Made by a program: the position numbers and the translations under genes. The notes beneath the pieces are model-generated. The model searched no databases, had not been told where the DNA came from, and saw only the letters and a program-made list of their open reading frames with translations. A DNA stretch of 64,000 nt from VAXT01 sp963794605 (GTDB taxonomy: Bacteria > Actinomycetota > Thermoleophilia > Gaiellales > Gaiellaceae), in contig CAWCEN010000002.1 in NCBI GenBank assembly GCA_963794605.1, positions 310,001-374,000 of the forward strand. Direction: 5' to 3'. Positions 28,010 through 36,583 of the stretch are shown here, piece after piece; the first letter of the stretch is position 1, and every line of letters starts with the position of its first letter.

Positions 28010-28888
28010 ATGCGCGTAGCGGCGATCGACGTCGGCTCGAACACTGTGCGGCTCCTCGTCGCCACGCTCGACGACGGCTCTGTCAAGCCGGTGCACGAGG
28101 AGCGGACCGCGGTCGGGCTCGCCCGGGACATCGAGCGCACGGGCAGGATTCCCGAGGACAAGATCGCGCGTGCTGCACGGGTCGCCCGACGGTACGCCCG
28201 GGACGCGGTCAAGGAGGGAGCCGTGCGGATCGAGGTGCTCATCACCGCTCCGGCTCGCCAGGGGAGGAACGGGCACGAGCTCGTCGAGGCGATCGCGTCG
28301 GCGACTCGCCTGCCCGTGCGACAGCTGAGCGCCGAAGAGGAGGGGCGACTCGCGTTCGCAGGAGTTCTCTCGACATTCCCGGCGCCGCCGTCGAGCATCG
28401 CGGTCTGCGACGTCGGCGGCGGATCGACGCAGCTCGTCTTCGGGACGGCAGCCGGCCCGGTTTGGTTCCGCACGCTCGACATCGGCTCGCTCCGGCTCGC
28501 ACAGCGCCATCTCGTCCACGACCCGCCGCGAAGGGACGAGCTGGAGGAGCTGCGGGCGAGCATCGAGCGCGCTTTCGCGGGCCATGCGTCGCCGCTGCCA
28601 CGCTGTGGAGTTGCCACGGGCGGGACGGCCCGGGCGCTTCGACGCGTCGTCGGGCGGACGCTCGGCGCCAAGCAGCTCGCAAAGGCCGAGGCGGTCCTCA
28701 GCTCCGCGCCGGCGGACGAACTGGCAGAGAGGTTCGGCTTCCCGATCTGGCGGGGCCAGACCCTGCTGGCGGGAGCCCTCGTCCTCGCCGAGGCACAGCG
28801 GCGCCTGGGCGTGCCTCTCGTCGTCGCTCGCGCGGGCCTCCGCGAGGGCGCCGTCCTCGAGTCACTGGCCGAAAAGCGCGCCGCCTAG
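28010..28888 (+). CDS. ppx: Exopolyphosphatase / guanosine pentaphosphatase family protein
   Basis: 292-residue protein of the ASKHA fold, equal to the short actinobacterial Ppx2-like form without the C-terminal domains of E. coli PPX. ATP/phosphate loops: AIDVGSNTVRLLV (residues 5-17) and CDVGGGSTQLVF; the catalytic Glu is in SAEEEGRLAF. Expected to release phosphate from polyphosphate or convert pppGpp. Cotranscribed with ppk. Confidence 0.93.
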   Translation: MRVAAIDVGSNTVRLLVATLDDGSVKPVHEERTAVGLARDIERTGRIPEDKIARAARVARRYARDAVKEGAVRIEVLITAPARQGRNGHELVEAIASATRLPVRQLSAEEEGRLAFAGVLSTFPAPPSSIAVCDVGGGSTQLVFGTAAGPVWFRTLDIGSLRLAQRHLVHDPPRRDELEELRASIERAFAGHASPLPRCGVATGGTARALRRVVGRTLGAKQLAKAEAVLSSAPADELAERFGFPIWRGQTLLAGALVLAEAQRRLGVPLVVARAGLREGAVLESLAEKRAA

Positions 28889-28894
28889 AGCTGA

Positions 28895-29306
28895 CTAGGC
28901 GGGCGGCTTGATGTAGCGGCTCGGCTCGAGCGCGCCGTCGAGGATCCAGGTCGCGCCCTTCTTGAACTTCCGGTCGCCGAGCCACGGAAGGTCGCCGTGT
29001 GTGCAGACGGCCGACGTTCTCGCCGCGCAGGCGCTCCAGCACCTCCCCCACCTCCTCGAGCCGGGTCGCTCCCAGCTGCTCGTCGAGCTCGATCTCGAGC
29101 CCGCGCGCCTCGGCGAGCGGCTGGACGCTCTGGACGCAGCGCAGGTATGGGCTGGAGACGATTCGGTCGATCGTGTAGCCGGCCAGCGTGTCGACAAGGG
29201 CGTCCGACTGGCGCCGGCCGCGCTCGTCCACGGGCCGTACGCGGTCGTCCGCTTCCCACGCCTGCCGATCGCCTGCCGTCGCATGACGGATCAGGAGCAG
29301 GCTCAT
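28895..29306 (-). CDS. sixA: SixA-type phosphohistidine phosphatase, frameshifted
   Basis: Histidine-phosphatase fold of about 136 residues: the RHG motif appears as LLIRHATAGDR at the N-terminus, with the second catalytic His in CTHGDLPW. The frame changes near 29010 (one extra C before GTCTGCACACAC), so the C-terminal third is in another frame. The start codon overlaps the Nudix stop (ATGA). In mycobacteria the same two domains are fused in MutT1, whose phosphatase half acts on the product of the Nudix half. Confidence 0.82.
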
Positions 29307-29719
29307 ACGAGCTCCTCGACGGGCAGGGAATCGAGCACGACGACATCACGATCCCACGTCAGTAGCTGCTCTGCCTCGTCGAGCCCTGCCCAGCGCACTT
29401 CGTCGACGCCGTCGCCCGCGATCGCTTCTTCGTCGTTCCGGAGCTCCATCGCCCAGTAGCGCACGACCTTCTGCCGGCCCTTGGAGTCGCGGTACCGCGT
29501 GCTCTCGAGCTCCGGGCCGGGCTCGAGCCTGAGGCCGACTTCCTCCTCGACCTCGCGGACAGCTGTGTCCTCGTCGCTTTCCGTTTCGTCCTTGGCCTTG
29601 CCTTTGGGGAAGCTCCAGTCCCCGTAGCGCGGCCGGTGGATCAGGAGCACCTCGAGCCCGTTCGGGCCACGCCGCCAGACGATTCCGCCGGCTGCTCGCA
29701 CCAAGCGGCTCAGGCCCAC
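29303..29719 (-). CDS. Nudix hydrolase (MutT1-like)
   Basis: 138 residues from a GTG overlapping the CHAD stop by 10 nt (TTG 29704 and GTG 29701 also possible). The Nudix box reads GKAKDETESDEDTAVREVEE, followed by EVGL. It has one residue more than usual between the Gly and the first Glu, while the catalytic REVEEE core is intact. Closest in layout to mycobacterial MutT1, which hydrolyses 8-oxo-dGTP and diadenosine polyphosphates and is also encoded beside ppk. Confidence 0.88.
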   Translation of the reverse strand: MGLSRLVRAAGGIVWRRGPNGLEVLLIHRPRYGDWSFPKGKAKDETESDEDTAVREVEEEVGLRLEPGPELESTRYRDSKGRQKVVRYWAMELRNDEEAIAGDGVDEVRWAGLDEAEQLLTWDRDVVVLDSLPVEELV

Positions 29720-31128
29720 ACCTTCCGAGCCGCCTCCTCGTACCGCCGCCAGGCCTTCGGGAGCGCCCGGGCCGCCGCGTCGCGGCGCTCGCGCTGTCGG
29801 CTGACGAGCATGCCCGCGGCGAGAGCCGTTCGTTGTGCGCGGAGCCCGCGCAGGAGCGCCCGGATCCGAGCCTCGGCGACGACGGCATCCTGGTGCTCGC
29901 CCGCAGCGTCCTGGAAGTCCTTCGCCGCTGCGAGCAGTTTTGCGCCGGGCTTGCCCAACTCGTCCTCCAGCAGCTCGGTCGCATAGCGAGCCCGCTTGCC
30001 CTTGATCCGCGCGCGGTGGATCGCGTCGTCGGTCGGGCCCTCGTCCACGGCACGCATCGCTTTTCGCAGCTTCTTGAACTCGTGCGTGACCGCGGTCCGC
30101 AGAGAGCCGGTTCCGCCGGGCGGCGGGCCGGCGGCGGCGGCCTCGATCGACGCCAGCAAAGCGAGGTAGCGCTCGCTCCGTAACGCCTTGAGAACGGCTT
30201 TCCTGGCGACGCTCTGCTGAAGTTCGAGCTTCTTGAACAGCGGCGCGAGCGCCTTCCGGTCGGCCGGATCGAGGGCTCCCGCCTCCTGGCGCAGGTACGG
30301 GACCAGCACGTCGAGGTCGCGGGCGGGACCGAGCTCGCCGCCGAGCCAGGCAAGCTCGCCGCGGATCTCGTCCACCCACGCGCCGTCGAGGATCGGCGCT
30401 GCGGTCTTGAGCACCGAGCGCAGCCGCCGTGAGGCGACGCGGAGCTGGTGCAGGTCCTCCGGGTCGCTGCCGACCCTGACGCCGGGGTCGTGGGCGAGCA
30501 TGCGTGCGTACTGGTGGCGGAGATACGGGCGCAGCTGCTCGAGCTCCGACGAGGGCAGCGGGAGCTCGGGCTGAGGCTCGCGGGCAAGTGCCTGCTCGAG
30601 AGGCCCGGCGCCGTTCGTCCTCTTGGCATTCGCCTTCAGCAAGGCGGACTCGAGCCTCGCGAGCTCCTTCCTGTTCGCAGCGAGCTGCTCGAGCTCGATT
30701 TCGCTGAACGAACGAGTAGTGCGCTGCCCGTCGAGGAGCGCCATCGAGGCGACGCTGATCTTGGCGAGCGACCTGCTTCCCTCCTTTACGCGCAATCCCG
30801 TCGCGTGCGTCCGCACGCGCAGCACCGGCGCCAGCTCGAAGCCGGCCGAGGCCGCCGAAACGAGCTCGTTGAGCTCCTCAGGAGGACCGGCAGGCCCTCC
30901 GGGTGCCTCGACGTCCAGCGTCGGGACTCCGTCACAGATGACGCTCAGACGCCAAATGCCCTTGCCGTTCTCGATCCGGCGCCGCAGCACGAAGCCGGCC
31001 CGCCCGAGCCGTCCTCCGGCGGTGTCGTAGAACGTCTCCCTGAACTCTCGTCGAGGAATGGCCCGGCCGCGAAGGGCGGGCAGTTCGAACGCGTCCTCAG
31101 CCTCGTACTGAATGGTCTTGCGCGCCAC
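29710..31128 (-). CDS. CYTH-CHAD domain protein
   Basis: 472 residues from the GTG at 31126-31128. Residues 1-190 are a CYTH (triphosphate tunnel) domain with an ARKTIQYEAEDAFELP start in place of the usual ExExK; 205-470 a CHAD domain made of helical repeats with conserved His and basic residues (DLHQLRVASRRLRS, HRARIKGKRARYATELL). CHAD proteins bind polyphosphate and locate to polyphosphate granules, which fits the neighbouring ppk and ppx. TACGAT 6 nt before the GTG supports this start; an upstream TTG (31224) would add 32 residues. Confidence 0.88.
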   Translation of the reverse strand: MARKTIQYEAEDAFELPALRGRAIPRREFRETFYDTAGGRLGRAGFVLRRRIENGKGIWRLSVICDGVPTLDVEAPGGPAGPPEELNELVSAASAGFELAPVLRVRTHATGLRVKEGSRSLAKISVASMALLDGQRTTRSFSEIELEQLAANRKELARLESALLKANAKRTNGAGPLEQALAREPQPELPLPSSELEQLRPYLRHQYARMLAHDPGVRVGSDPEDLHQLRVASRRLRSVLKTAAPILDGAWVDEIRGELAWLGGELGPARDLDVLVPYLRQEAGALDPADRKALAPLFKKLELQQSVARKAVLKALRSERYLALLASIEAAAAGPPPGGTGSLRTAVTHEFKKLRKAMRAVDEGPTDDAIHRARIKGKRARYATELLEDELGKPGAKLLAAAKDFQDAAGEHQDAVVAEARIRALLRGLRAQRTALAAGMLVSRQRERRDAAARALPKAWRRYEEAARKVWA

Positions 31129-31134
31129 GTGCTC

Positions 31135-31140
31135 ATCGTA
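31135..31140 (-). promoter_or_regulatory. Probable -10 box (TACGAT) of the CHAD-Nudix-SixA operon
   Basis: TACGAT on the minus strand ends 6 nt before the GTG at 31128, the leaderless spacing seen repeatedly in this window. Confidence 0.5.
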
Positions 31141-31159
31141 GAACGTCCCCGGCCCAAGG

Positions 31160-31179
31160 TTTTCCACATGTGTGGAAAA
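31160..31179. repeat. 20-bp palindrome made of two DnaA-box-like 9-mers
   Basis: TTTTCCACA and TGTGGAAAA in inverted orientation, separated by TG. Each differs by one base from the E. coli DnaA box TTATCCACA. It lies between the divergent CHAD and uppP genes, upstream of both promoters, and could equally be a repressor site. Confidence 0.55.
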
Positions 31180-31270
31180 GTCTCTGAGTCGATCCTCACC
31201 GCGCAGCGGCGGGATCTTCACCAACCGATCACAGGAACGGTTCCCGGTTCCGTTCTCGCGGGTTGTCCAG

Positions 31271-31276
31271 TACGTT
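31271..31276 (+). promoter_or_regulatory. Probable -10 box (TACGTT) of uppP
   Basis: TACGTT ends 7 nt before the ATG at 31284; no ribosome site is seen. Consistent with a leaderless transcript. Confidence 0.45.
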
Positions 31277-31283
31277 GTGATCG

Positions 31284-32225
31284 ATGCGGCGGCGCGCTCT
31301 CGTCTACGGCTCCGCTGCCGCGCTTCTGACCGTGGCAGTCGTCCTCGCTGCCCTCGGGGTCGGCGAGGAAGCGGGCAAGCTCTCGGACTGGCAGGCGTTC
31401 ACGCTCGGGGTCGTCCAGGGCGCGACGGAACTGCTCCCGATCTCGTCGTCGGGCCACTTGATCCTCGTCCCGTGGATCGGGAACTGGCACTACCTCGAGG
31501 AGCACGAGGACTTCAACAAGACGTTCGACGTCGCGCTCCACCTGGGGACGCTGATCTCGGTGATCGTCTATTTCTGGGAGGACATCGTGCACTTCGTCGT
31601 CGCCTGGTTCCGTTCGATCGGCAAGCGGTCGATCGAGACCCCGGACGAGAAGATCGCCTGGCTGATCTTCGTCGCGACGATTCCCGCCGCGCTCGCGGGC
31701 GCCCTCGGCGAGAACGTGATCGAAAGCCACCTCGGCAACCCGTGGCAGATCGCGATCAACCTCGCGGTCTTCGGCGTGCTGCTCTACGTTGCCGACCGTA
31801 GCGCCCAGACGCGCAAGCTCGAGGACATCGGCCTCTGGACCGCTCTCGGCGTCGGTGCCGCACAGGCGATCGCGCTCATGCCGGGCGTCTCGCGCTCGGG
31901 GATCACGATCACCGCAGGACGCTTCCTCAAGCTCGACCGCGACAGCGCTGCGCGGCTCTCGTTCTTCCTCCTGATTCCGGTCGTTTTCGGCGCGGTCCTC
32001 TACAAGGGCACGAAGGACGTCGTGTTCGGGAGCCTCCCGTCCGGCTGGGAGGGCCCGTTCCTCGTCGGCACGATCGCCGCTGCGGGCGTCGGCCTGATCG
32101 CCATCGACCTGCTGCTCGGTTACCTGCGCCGCCACGACTACACGGTGTTCGTCGTCTACCGGCTGTGCCTGGCGGCCGCGATCCTGATCGTGATCGCGAC
32201 CGGCGTGAGGAGCGCGACGTTCTGA
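31284..32225 (+). CDS. uppP: Undecaprenyl-diphosphatase
   Basis: BacA-family membrane phosphatase of 313 residues that recycles the lipid carrier of peptidoglycan synthesis. Eight or so hydrophobic helices. Family motifs are GVVQGATELLPISSSGH (residues 42-58, catalytic Glu, Ser and His) and PGVSRSGITITAGRF. Also confers bacitracin tolerance in many bacteria. Confidence 0.94.
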   Translation: MRRRALVYGSAAALLTVAVVLAALGVGEEAGKLSDWQAFTLGVVQGATELLPISSSGHLILVPWIGNWHYLEEHEDFNKTFDVALHLGTLISVIVYFWEDIVHFVVAWFRSIGKRSIETPDEKIAWLIFVATIPAALAGALGENVIESHLGNPWQIAINLAVFGVLLYVADRSAQTRKLEDIGLWTALGVGAAQAIALMPGVSRSGITITAGRFLKLDRDSAARLSFFLLIPVVFGAVLYKGTKDVVFGSLPSGWEGPFLVGTIAAAGVGLIAIDLLLGYLRRHDYTVFVVYRLCLAAAILIVIATGVRSATF

Positions 32226-32233
32226 TGTAGTGT

Positions 32234-32254
32234 TGCCTAGGCGATGCCTAGGCA
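32234..32254 (+). promoter_or_regulatory. Operator over the start codon of the HTH-TOBE gene
   Basis: TGCCTAGGC (32234-32242) and its inverse GCCTAGGCA (32246-32254) with a 3-nt centre; the same word also occurs as a direct repeat at an 11-nt step, since each arm contains the palindrome CCTAGG. The second arm covers codons 1-4 (ATG CCT AGG CAG). TAGTGT at 32228-32233 is a candidate -10. Suits an autoregulatory site for the product. Confidence 0.6.
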
Positions 32255-32618
32255 GACGTACACGGCTGGAGAGGCTGCACGTCGCCTCGGCATCAGCATC
32301 GACACGCTCCGGCGCTGGGACCGCCAGGGGCGTATTCGCACGCGTCGCGACCACGCCAATCGGCGCGTCGTCTTGGCGAGCGAGGTGGAGCGGCTCCGCG
32401 GGGGGTCGCTCCACCATGATCTGTCCGCCCGGAACCGGCTCACCGGAACCGTGCGCGACGTGAAGATCGAAGGTTTGCTCGCCCAGGTCGAGCTCGAGGC
32501 CGGCCCCTTCCGGATCGTGTCCGTGATCACCCGCGAGGCGGCGGAGGAGCTGGCCCTCGAGCCTGGCGACACCGCGACGGCGGTCGTCAAGGCGACGTCG
32601 ATCATGGTCGAGCGATGA
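32244..32618 (+). CDS. HTH (MerR/excisionase-like) plus TOBE/Mop domain regulator of molybdate uptake
   Basis: 124 residues. Residues 5-55 are a small winged helix-turn-helix (YTAGEAARRLGISIDTLRRW); 62-124 a single TOBE/Mop domain (RLTGTVRDVKIEGLLAQV) that binds oxyanions such as molybdate. It therefore resembles a minimal ModE with a different DNA-binding part. Coupled to modA by an ATGA overlap, so it is probably the molybdate-responsive regulator of modABC. Confidence 0.88.
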   Translation: MPRQTYTAGEAARRLGISIDTLRRWDRQGRIRTRRDHANRRVVLASEVERLRGGSLHHDLSARNRLTGTVRDVKIEGLLAQVELEAGPFRIVSVITREAAEELALEPGDTATAVVKATSIMVER

Positions 32619-33344
32619 GAGCGCTCGCGGTCATCTTCGCCCTCGTTGCGCTAGCGCTCCCAAATGCGACCGGCGCGGGCGGGAACTTCACGGTCTACGC
32701 GGCCGCGTCGCTGACCGAGGTCTTCCCGAAGATCGCCAAGACGCCGCGCTACAGCTTCGCGGGCTCCGACCAGCTAGCGCTCCAGATCCGGCAAGGCGCT
32801 CCTGCCGACGTCTACGCGGCCGCGAGCCCGAAGTACGCGCAGCTCCTGTACCACGACGGCCTCGTGCGCAAGCCGATCACGTTCGCGACGAACAAGCTGA
32901 TCGTGATCGTCCCCAGGTCGAATCCCGCGCATCTGCACACGATCTACGACCTGCGCCAGCCGGGGGTCAAGGTCGTGATCGGCGACCGCGGCGTGCCGAT
33001 CGGCTCGTACACGCGCCAGCTGCTCGACGCGCTCGGGATCACGGACGCCGTCATGAAGAACGTCGTCAGCCAGGAGACCGACGTCAAGGGCATCGTCGGC
33101 AAGGTTGCGCTGGGCGAGGCGGACGCCGGGCTTCGTCTACGTCACGGACGCGAAGCCCGTCGCCTCGAAGGTGACGAGTATTCAGATTCCGGACTGGGCG
33201 CAGCCGACGATCCGCTACCAGCTCGCGATGGTCAGCTCGACCCCACGACGGATTGAGGCACGCTCGTTCATCCGCAAGGTGACCTCTAAGCGAGGACGCC
33301 TGCTGCTGAAGCGCGCGGGGTTCGGGCTGCCGAAGCTGAAGTGA
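32615..33344 (+). CDS. modA: Molybdate-binding protein ModA, frameshifted
   Basis: Extracytoplasmic molybdate receptor of about 242 residues, signal peptide 1-21 (no lipobox). Oxyanion contacts lie in YAAASLTEVF and FAGSDQLALQIRQGAPADVY. Near 33127 the frame changes (GGG where GG would keep it). The rest (GFVYVTDAKPVASKV to LKRAGFGLPKLK) continues in the next frame and ends at 33344, overlapping modB. Probably a sequencing indel, since the rest of the operon looks functional. Confidence 0.87.
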
Positions 33345-34166
33345 GCCGCTTCCTCTTCGCGTTGACCACGGCGATCGCAGCCGCCGTGGCCTTCGTGTTC
33401 CTGCTGCTGCCGATCGTGGCGATCTTCCTGCGGATTCCCGTGCGGGAGCTCTTCGCACAACTCGGCAACGACGTCGCACGGGATGCCCTAATCGTCAGCC
33501 TGAAGACGAGCGCGATCGCGCACATCGCCGTGCTCCTCTTCGGTACGCCGACCGCCTATCTGCTCGCGCGCAAGCGCTTTCCGGGACGCAGCGCGGTGCT
33601 GACGCTGATCGAGCTGCCGCTCGTACTGCCGCCGGCCGTCGCGGGCATCGCGCTGCTCGCCGCGTTCGGGCGCTTCGGGCTGCTCGGCGACCAGCTCGAC
33701 GCGCTCGGGATCCAGATCGGGTTCACGCAGACCGCGGTCGTGCTCGCCGTCGCCTTCGTCGAGAGCCCGTTCTACCTGCGCGGGGCGATCGCGGCCTTCG
33801 AGAGCGTGGACGAGAACCTGATCTCCGCGGCGCGGACGCTCGGGGCCGGGCCCGTGGCGCGTGTTCGGGAGGATCGCGCTACCGCTCGCGACAGCTGGGC
33901 TCAGCGCTGCCTCGGCGCTCGCACTTGCGCGCGGGCTCGGCGAGTTCGGCGCGACGCTGATCTTCGCCGGCAGTCTGCAGGGCGTCACGCAGACGCTGCC
34001 GCTCGCGATCTACGCGGAGTTCGACCAGGACTTCGACGTCGCCCTCGCGATCAGCGCGCTCTTCATCCTCGTCGGAGCGGCGATACTCGTCGGTCTCAAG
34101 GTGTTCACATGGGCACGGCTCGGCTCGATCTCAAGGTTCCGACTCGTGACTTCGACGTCGAGGTAG
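33341..34166 (+). CDS. modB: Molybdate ABC transporter permease ModB, frameshifted
   Basis: Membrane permease of about 275 residues. First helices and PPAVAGIALLAAFG and AARTLGAGPVARV (start of the EAA loop) are in one frame; near 33862 the frame changes and continues as FGRIALPLATAGLSAA, then GEFGATLIFAGSLQGVTQTL, ending at 34166. As written, the first frame runs on into modC and mimics a fusion. The proper C-terminus overlaps the modC start by 58 nt. Confidence 0.87.
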
Positions 34167-35137
34167 CGCTCGACGTCGGGGCCGAGACGGTCGCGCTCGT
34201 CGGCCCGTCCGGCGCGGGCAAGACGACCGTCCTGCGCGCGATCGCGGGGCTCGACGAAGCCGACGAGCGGCTCGTGTCGGCGAACGGCGAGGTCTGGTTC
34301 GACAGCGAGCGGCGGATCAACCGCCGGCCCGAGGAGCGTGCGGTCGGCTACGTGTTCCAGGAGTACGCGCTGTTCCCGCATCTCTCGGTGGAGGGCAACG
34401 TCGCGTTCGCTGGAGGTGACCCGGGCGACCTGCTCGAGCGCCTCGGCATCGGCGGGCTGGCAAAAGCGAAGCCGGCCGAGCTGTCGGGCGGGGAGCGACA
34501 ACGAGTCGCTCTCGCACGGGCACTCGCCCGCGAACCGCAGATCCTGCTCCTCGACGAGCCGATGGCCGCGCTCGACCCGCACACGCGCGGGCGCGTCCGG
34601 ACCGAGCTGCGCGCGCTTCTGCGGGAGCTCGGGCTCCCTGCGATCCTCGTCACGCACGACTTCGTCGACGCGGCCGCGCTCGCAGACCGGATCGCCGTGC
34701 TGGTCGAGGGGCGGATCGTCCAGACCGGGACCGCCGAGGAGCTCATCGCCTCGCCGTCGACGCCGTTCGTAGCGGAGCTCGCAGGCGGAAACCTGCTTAC
34801 GGGCGACGCGCGGCTCCGCGTCGACGGACTGACCGAGGTCGTGCTCGACACCGGTCTGACGATCGTGTCCACGGACGAGGCGGACGGCCCCGTCGGGATC
34901 GTCGTCCATCCCTGGGAGATCGCGCTCTCGCGGGCGGAGACCGGCGACTCGGCCCAGAACCGCGTGCGGGCGCCGATCGAGAGCATCGTGCCGGTCGGGA
35001 ACCGCCGTCGAGTCCGGGTCGGCCCGCTGACGGCCGAGATCACGGCCGCCTCCGCGGAGCGGCTCGGCCTGAAGGAAGGCGAGGTCGTCGTCGCCGAGTT
35101 CAAGGCGACCGCGACCCGCCTGACGCCCCTGTCCTAG
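34109..35137 (+). CDS. modC: Molybdate ABC transporter ATPase ModC
   Basis: 342 residues: ABC domain with Walker A VGPSGAGKTTV, Q-loop VFQEYALF, signature LSGGERQRVALARAL, Walker B ILLLDEPMAALD and switch VTHDF, followed by a C-terminal TOBE region (about 270-340) that can bind molybdate. The ATG lies within the end of modB. Supplies molybdenum for the hydroxylase at 4.7-8.2 kb. Confidence 0.94.
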   Translation: MGTARLDLKVPTRDFDVEVALDVGAETVALVGPSGAGKTTVLRAIAGLDEADERLVSANGEVWFDSERRINRRPEERAVGYVFQEYALFPHLSVEGNVAFAGGDPGDLLERLGIGGLAKAKPAELSGGERQRVALARALAREPQILLLDEPMAALDPHTRGRVRTELRALLRELGLPAILVTHDFVDAAALADRIAVLVEGRIVQTGTAEELIASPSTPFVAELAGGNLLTGDARLRVDGLTEVVLDTGLTIVSTDEADGPVGIVVHPWEIALSRAETGDSAQNRVRAPIESIVPVGNRRRVRVGPLTAEITAASAERLGLKEGEVVVAEFKATATRLTPLS

Positions 35138-35149
35138 TCGCTAAAGTGG

Positions 35150-35226
35150 ACCGACCGGGGTGCCGCTTCGAGAGCGGCTGAGATCACACCCGCTGAACCT
35201 GATCCGGGTCATGCCGGCGAAGGGAG
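35150..35226 (+). promoter_or_regulatory. TPP riboswitch (thi box)
   Basis: Contains the conserved blocks CGGGGTGCC, GGCTGAGATCACACCC, CTGAACCTGATC and CGGGTCATGCCGGCGAAGGG in the standard order. The final GGGAG is both the 3' strand of helix P1 and the ribosome site of the next gene, whose GTG is at 35231. Thiamine pyrophosphate should therefore hide the ribosome site and stop translation. Confidence 0.95.
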
Positions 35227-35230
35227 TGAT

Positions 35231-36583
35231 GTGAGAGCGCCGAGTTGGGGAATCGAGCCCGTGCCGGAGCGGCTTCGGGTGCTCGGCTTCGTCGACACGA
35301 CGCTGCTCTGGATCAACCTCGGCATCTCGCTGCTCGTGCTCGTGCTGCCGGCCTATTTCGACCTGTCGCTGAAGGACGCGCTGGCGGCCACGCTCGTCGG
35401 TGGGCTGATCGGGAACTCGATGCTCGCGCTCGCCGCGCTGATCGGCGCTGACGGGCGCGTGCCGACGATGGTGCTCCAGCGTGCTCCGCTCGGGCAACGC
35501 GGGTCGTACATCGCGACCGTCCTCAACATCGCGCAGTGCCTCGGCTGGGCGATCTTCGAGCTGATCGTGATCGCAACCGCTGCCGGGCTCCTCTGCGACC
35601 AGTTGCTCGGCTTCGAGGCGACGTGGGCCTGGAAGCTCCTCTTCGGCGGGCTCGCCGCCGCGCTCGCGCTGCTCGGGCCGATCGGGTTCGTCCGCCGCTT
35701 CGTACGCAAGTTCGCGATCTGGGCGGTTGCCTTGTCGGTCGTCTACCTCTCGTGGTGGATCGTCGACGGCGCCGATCTAGGCAGTCTCTGGTCGAACCCT
35801 GGAGACCACCATGGCTCGTTCTGGCTCGCGGTCGACACCGTGATCGCGGTCACGGTCTCGTGGGCGCCGCTCGTCGCCGACTACACGCGGTTCTCGCGCG
35901 ACCGGCGGAGCGCGTTCTTCGGCGTCGGGATCGGCTACCTGCTCCCGACGCTGTTCCAGTTCGGCTTCGGGTCGATCCTCGTCCTCTCGCGGGGGGTCGA
36001 CCCGAGCCACCCGGAGCTGATCCTGACCGCGATCGCGGGCGGCGGTGCGGTGGCCGCACTCGCGCTCCTGGCTCTGACCGTGGACGAAACGGACGAGGCG
36101 TTCGCGAACGTGTACTCGTCAGCCGTGTCGACGCAGAACCTGCTGTCACGCGTCCCGCAGCGCGTTCTCATCGCAGGGGCCTCCGTCATCGCCACGGCGG
36201 GCGCGCTGGCGATCGACATGCGCAGCTACCAGCGGTTCCTGCTGCTGCTCGGAGCCGTCTTCGTCCCGCTCCTCGGTGTGCTCCTCGCGCACTGGCTCTA
36301 CCACGGGCGGCACTACTCGGAGCGCGACATCTTCGGCAGCCCGAGCTTCCGGCTGGGGCCGATCGTCGCGTGGGCGACCGGCTTCCTCGTCTACGAGTGG
36401 CTGTACCAGCCGACCGACCTCGGTTTCTGGAGCGACCTCATGGCGAAGCTGCCCACGCCCGAGTACCAGGTCGGAGCCTCGCTCCCGAGCTTCGCCCTCG
36501 CGTTCGTCCTGACCGGCGTCTTTGAGACGCTGAGCTCACCACGGGTGGCCGCCACCTCCCCCGAACGGGGTCAGACCCTGTAA
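35231..36583 (+). CDS. cytX: NCS1-family transporter, CytX-like (thiamine precursor uptake)
   Basis: 450-residue permease of the cytosine/purine/hydantoin (NCS1) family with about 12 helices. Family features include PTMVLQRAPLGQRGSY and WAPLVADYTRF. Control by a TPP riboswitch marks it as a CytX-type importer of a thiamine precursor such as hydroxymethylpyrimidine. GTG start 35231. The last codons and the TAA stop are supplied by a repeat unit (GGGGTCAGACCCTGTAA, 36567-36583), so the natural C-terminus has probably been replaced. Confidence 0.9.
   Translation: MRAPSWGIEPVPERLRVLGFVDTTLLWINLGISLLVLVLPAYFDLSLKDALAATLVGGLIGNSMLALAALIGADGRVPTMVLQRAPLGQRGSYIATVLNIAQCLGWAIFELIVIATAAGLLCDQLLGFEATWAWKLLFGGLAAALALLGPIGFVRRFVRKFAIWAVALSVVYLSWWIVDGADLGSLWSNPGDHHGSFWLAVDTVIAVTVSWAPLVADYTRFSRDRRSAFFGVGIGYLLPTLFQFGFGSILVLSRGVDPSHPELILTAIAGGGAVAALALLALTVDETDEAFANVYSSAVSTQNLLSRVPQRVLIAGASVIATAGALAIDMRSYQRFLLLLGAVFVPLLGVLLAHWLYHGRHYSERDIFGSPSFRLGPIVAWATGFLVYEWLYQPTDLGFWSDLMAKLPTPEYQVGASLPSFALAFVLTGVFETLSSPRVAATSPERGQTL

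Noticed and set aside
33341..35137. Apparent ModB-ModC fusion protein
   Set aside because: Same cause: a frameshift near 33862 lets the frame run into modC; the true ModB end is at 34166.
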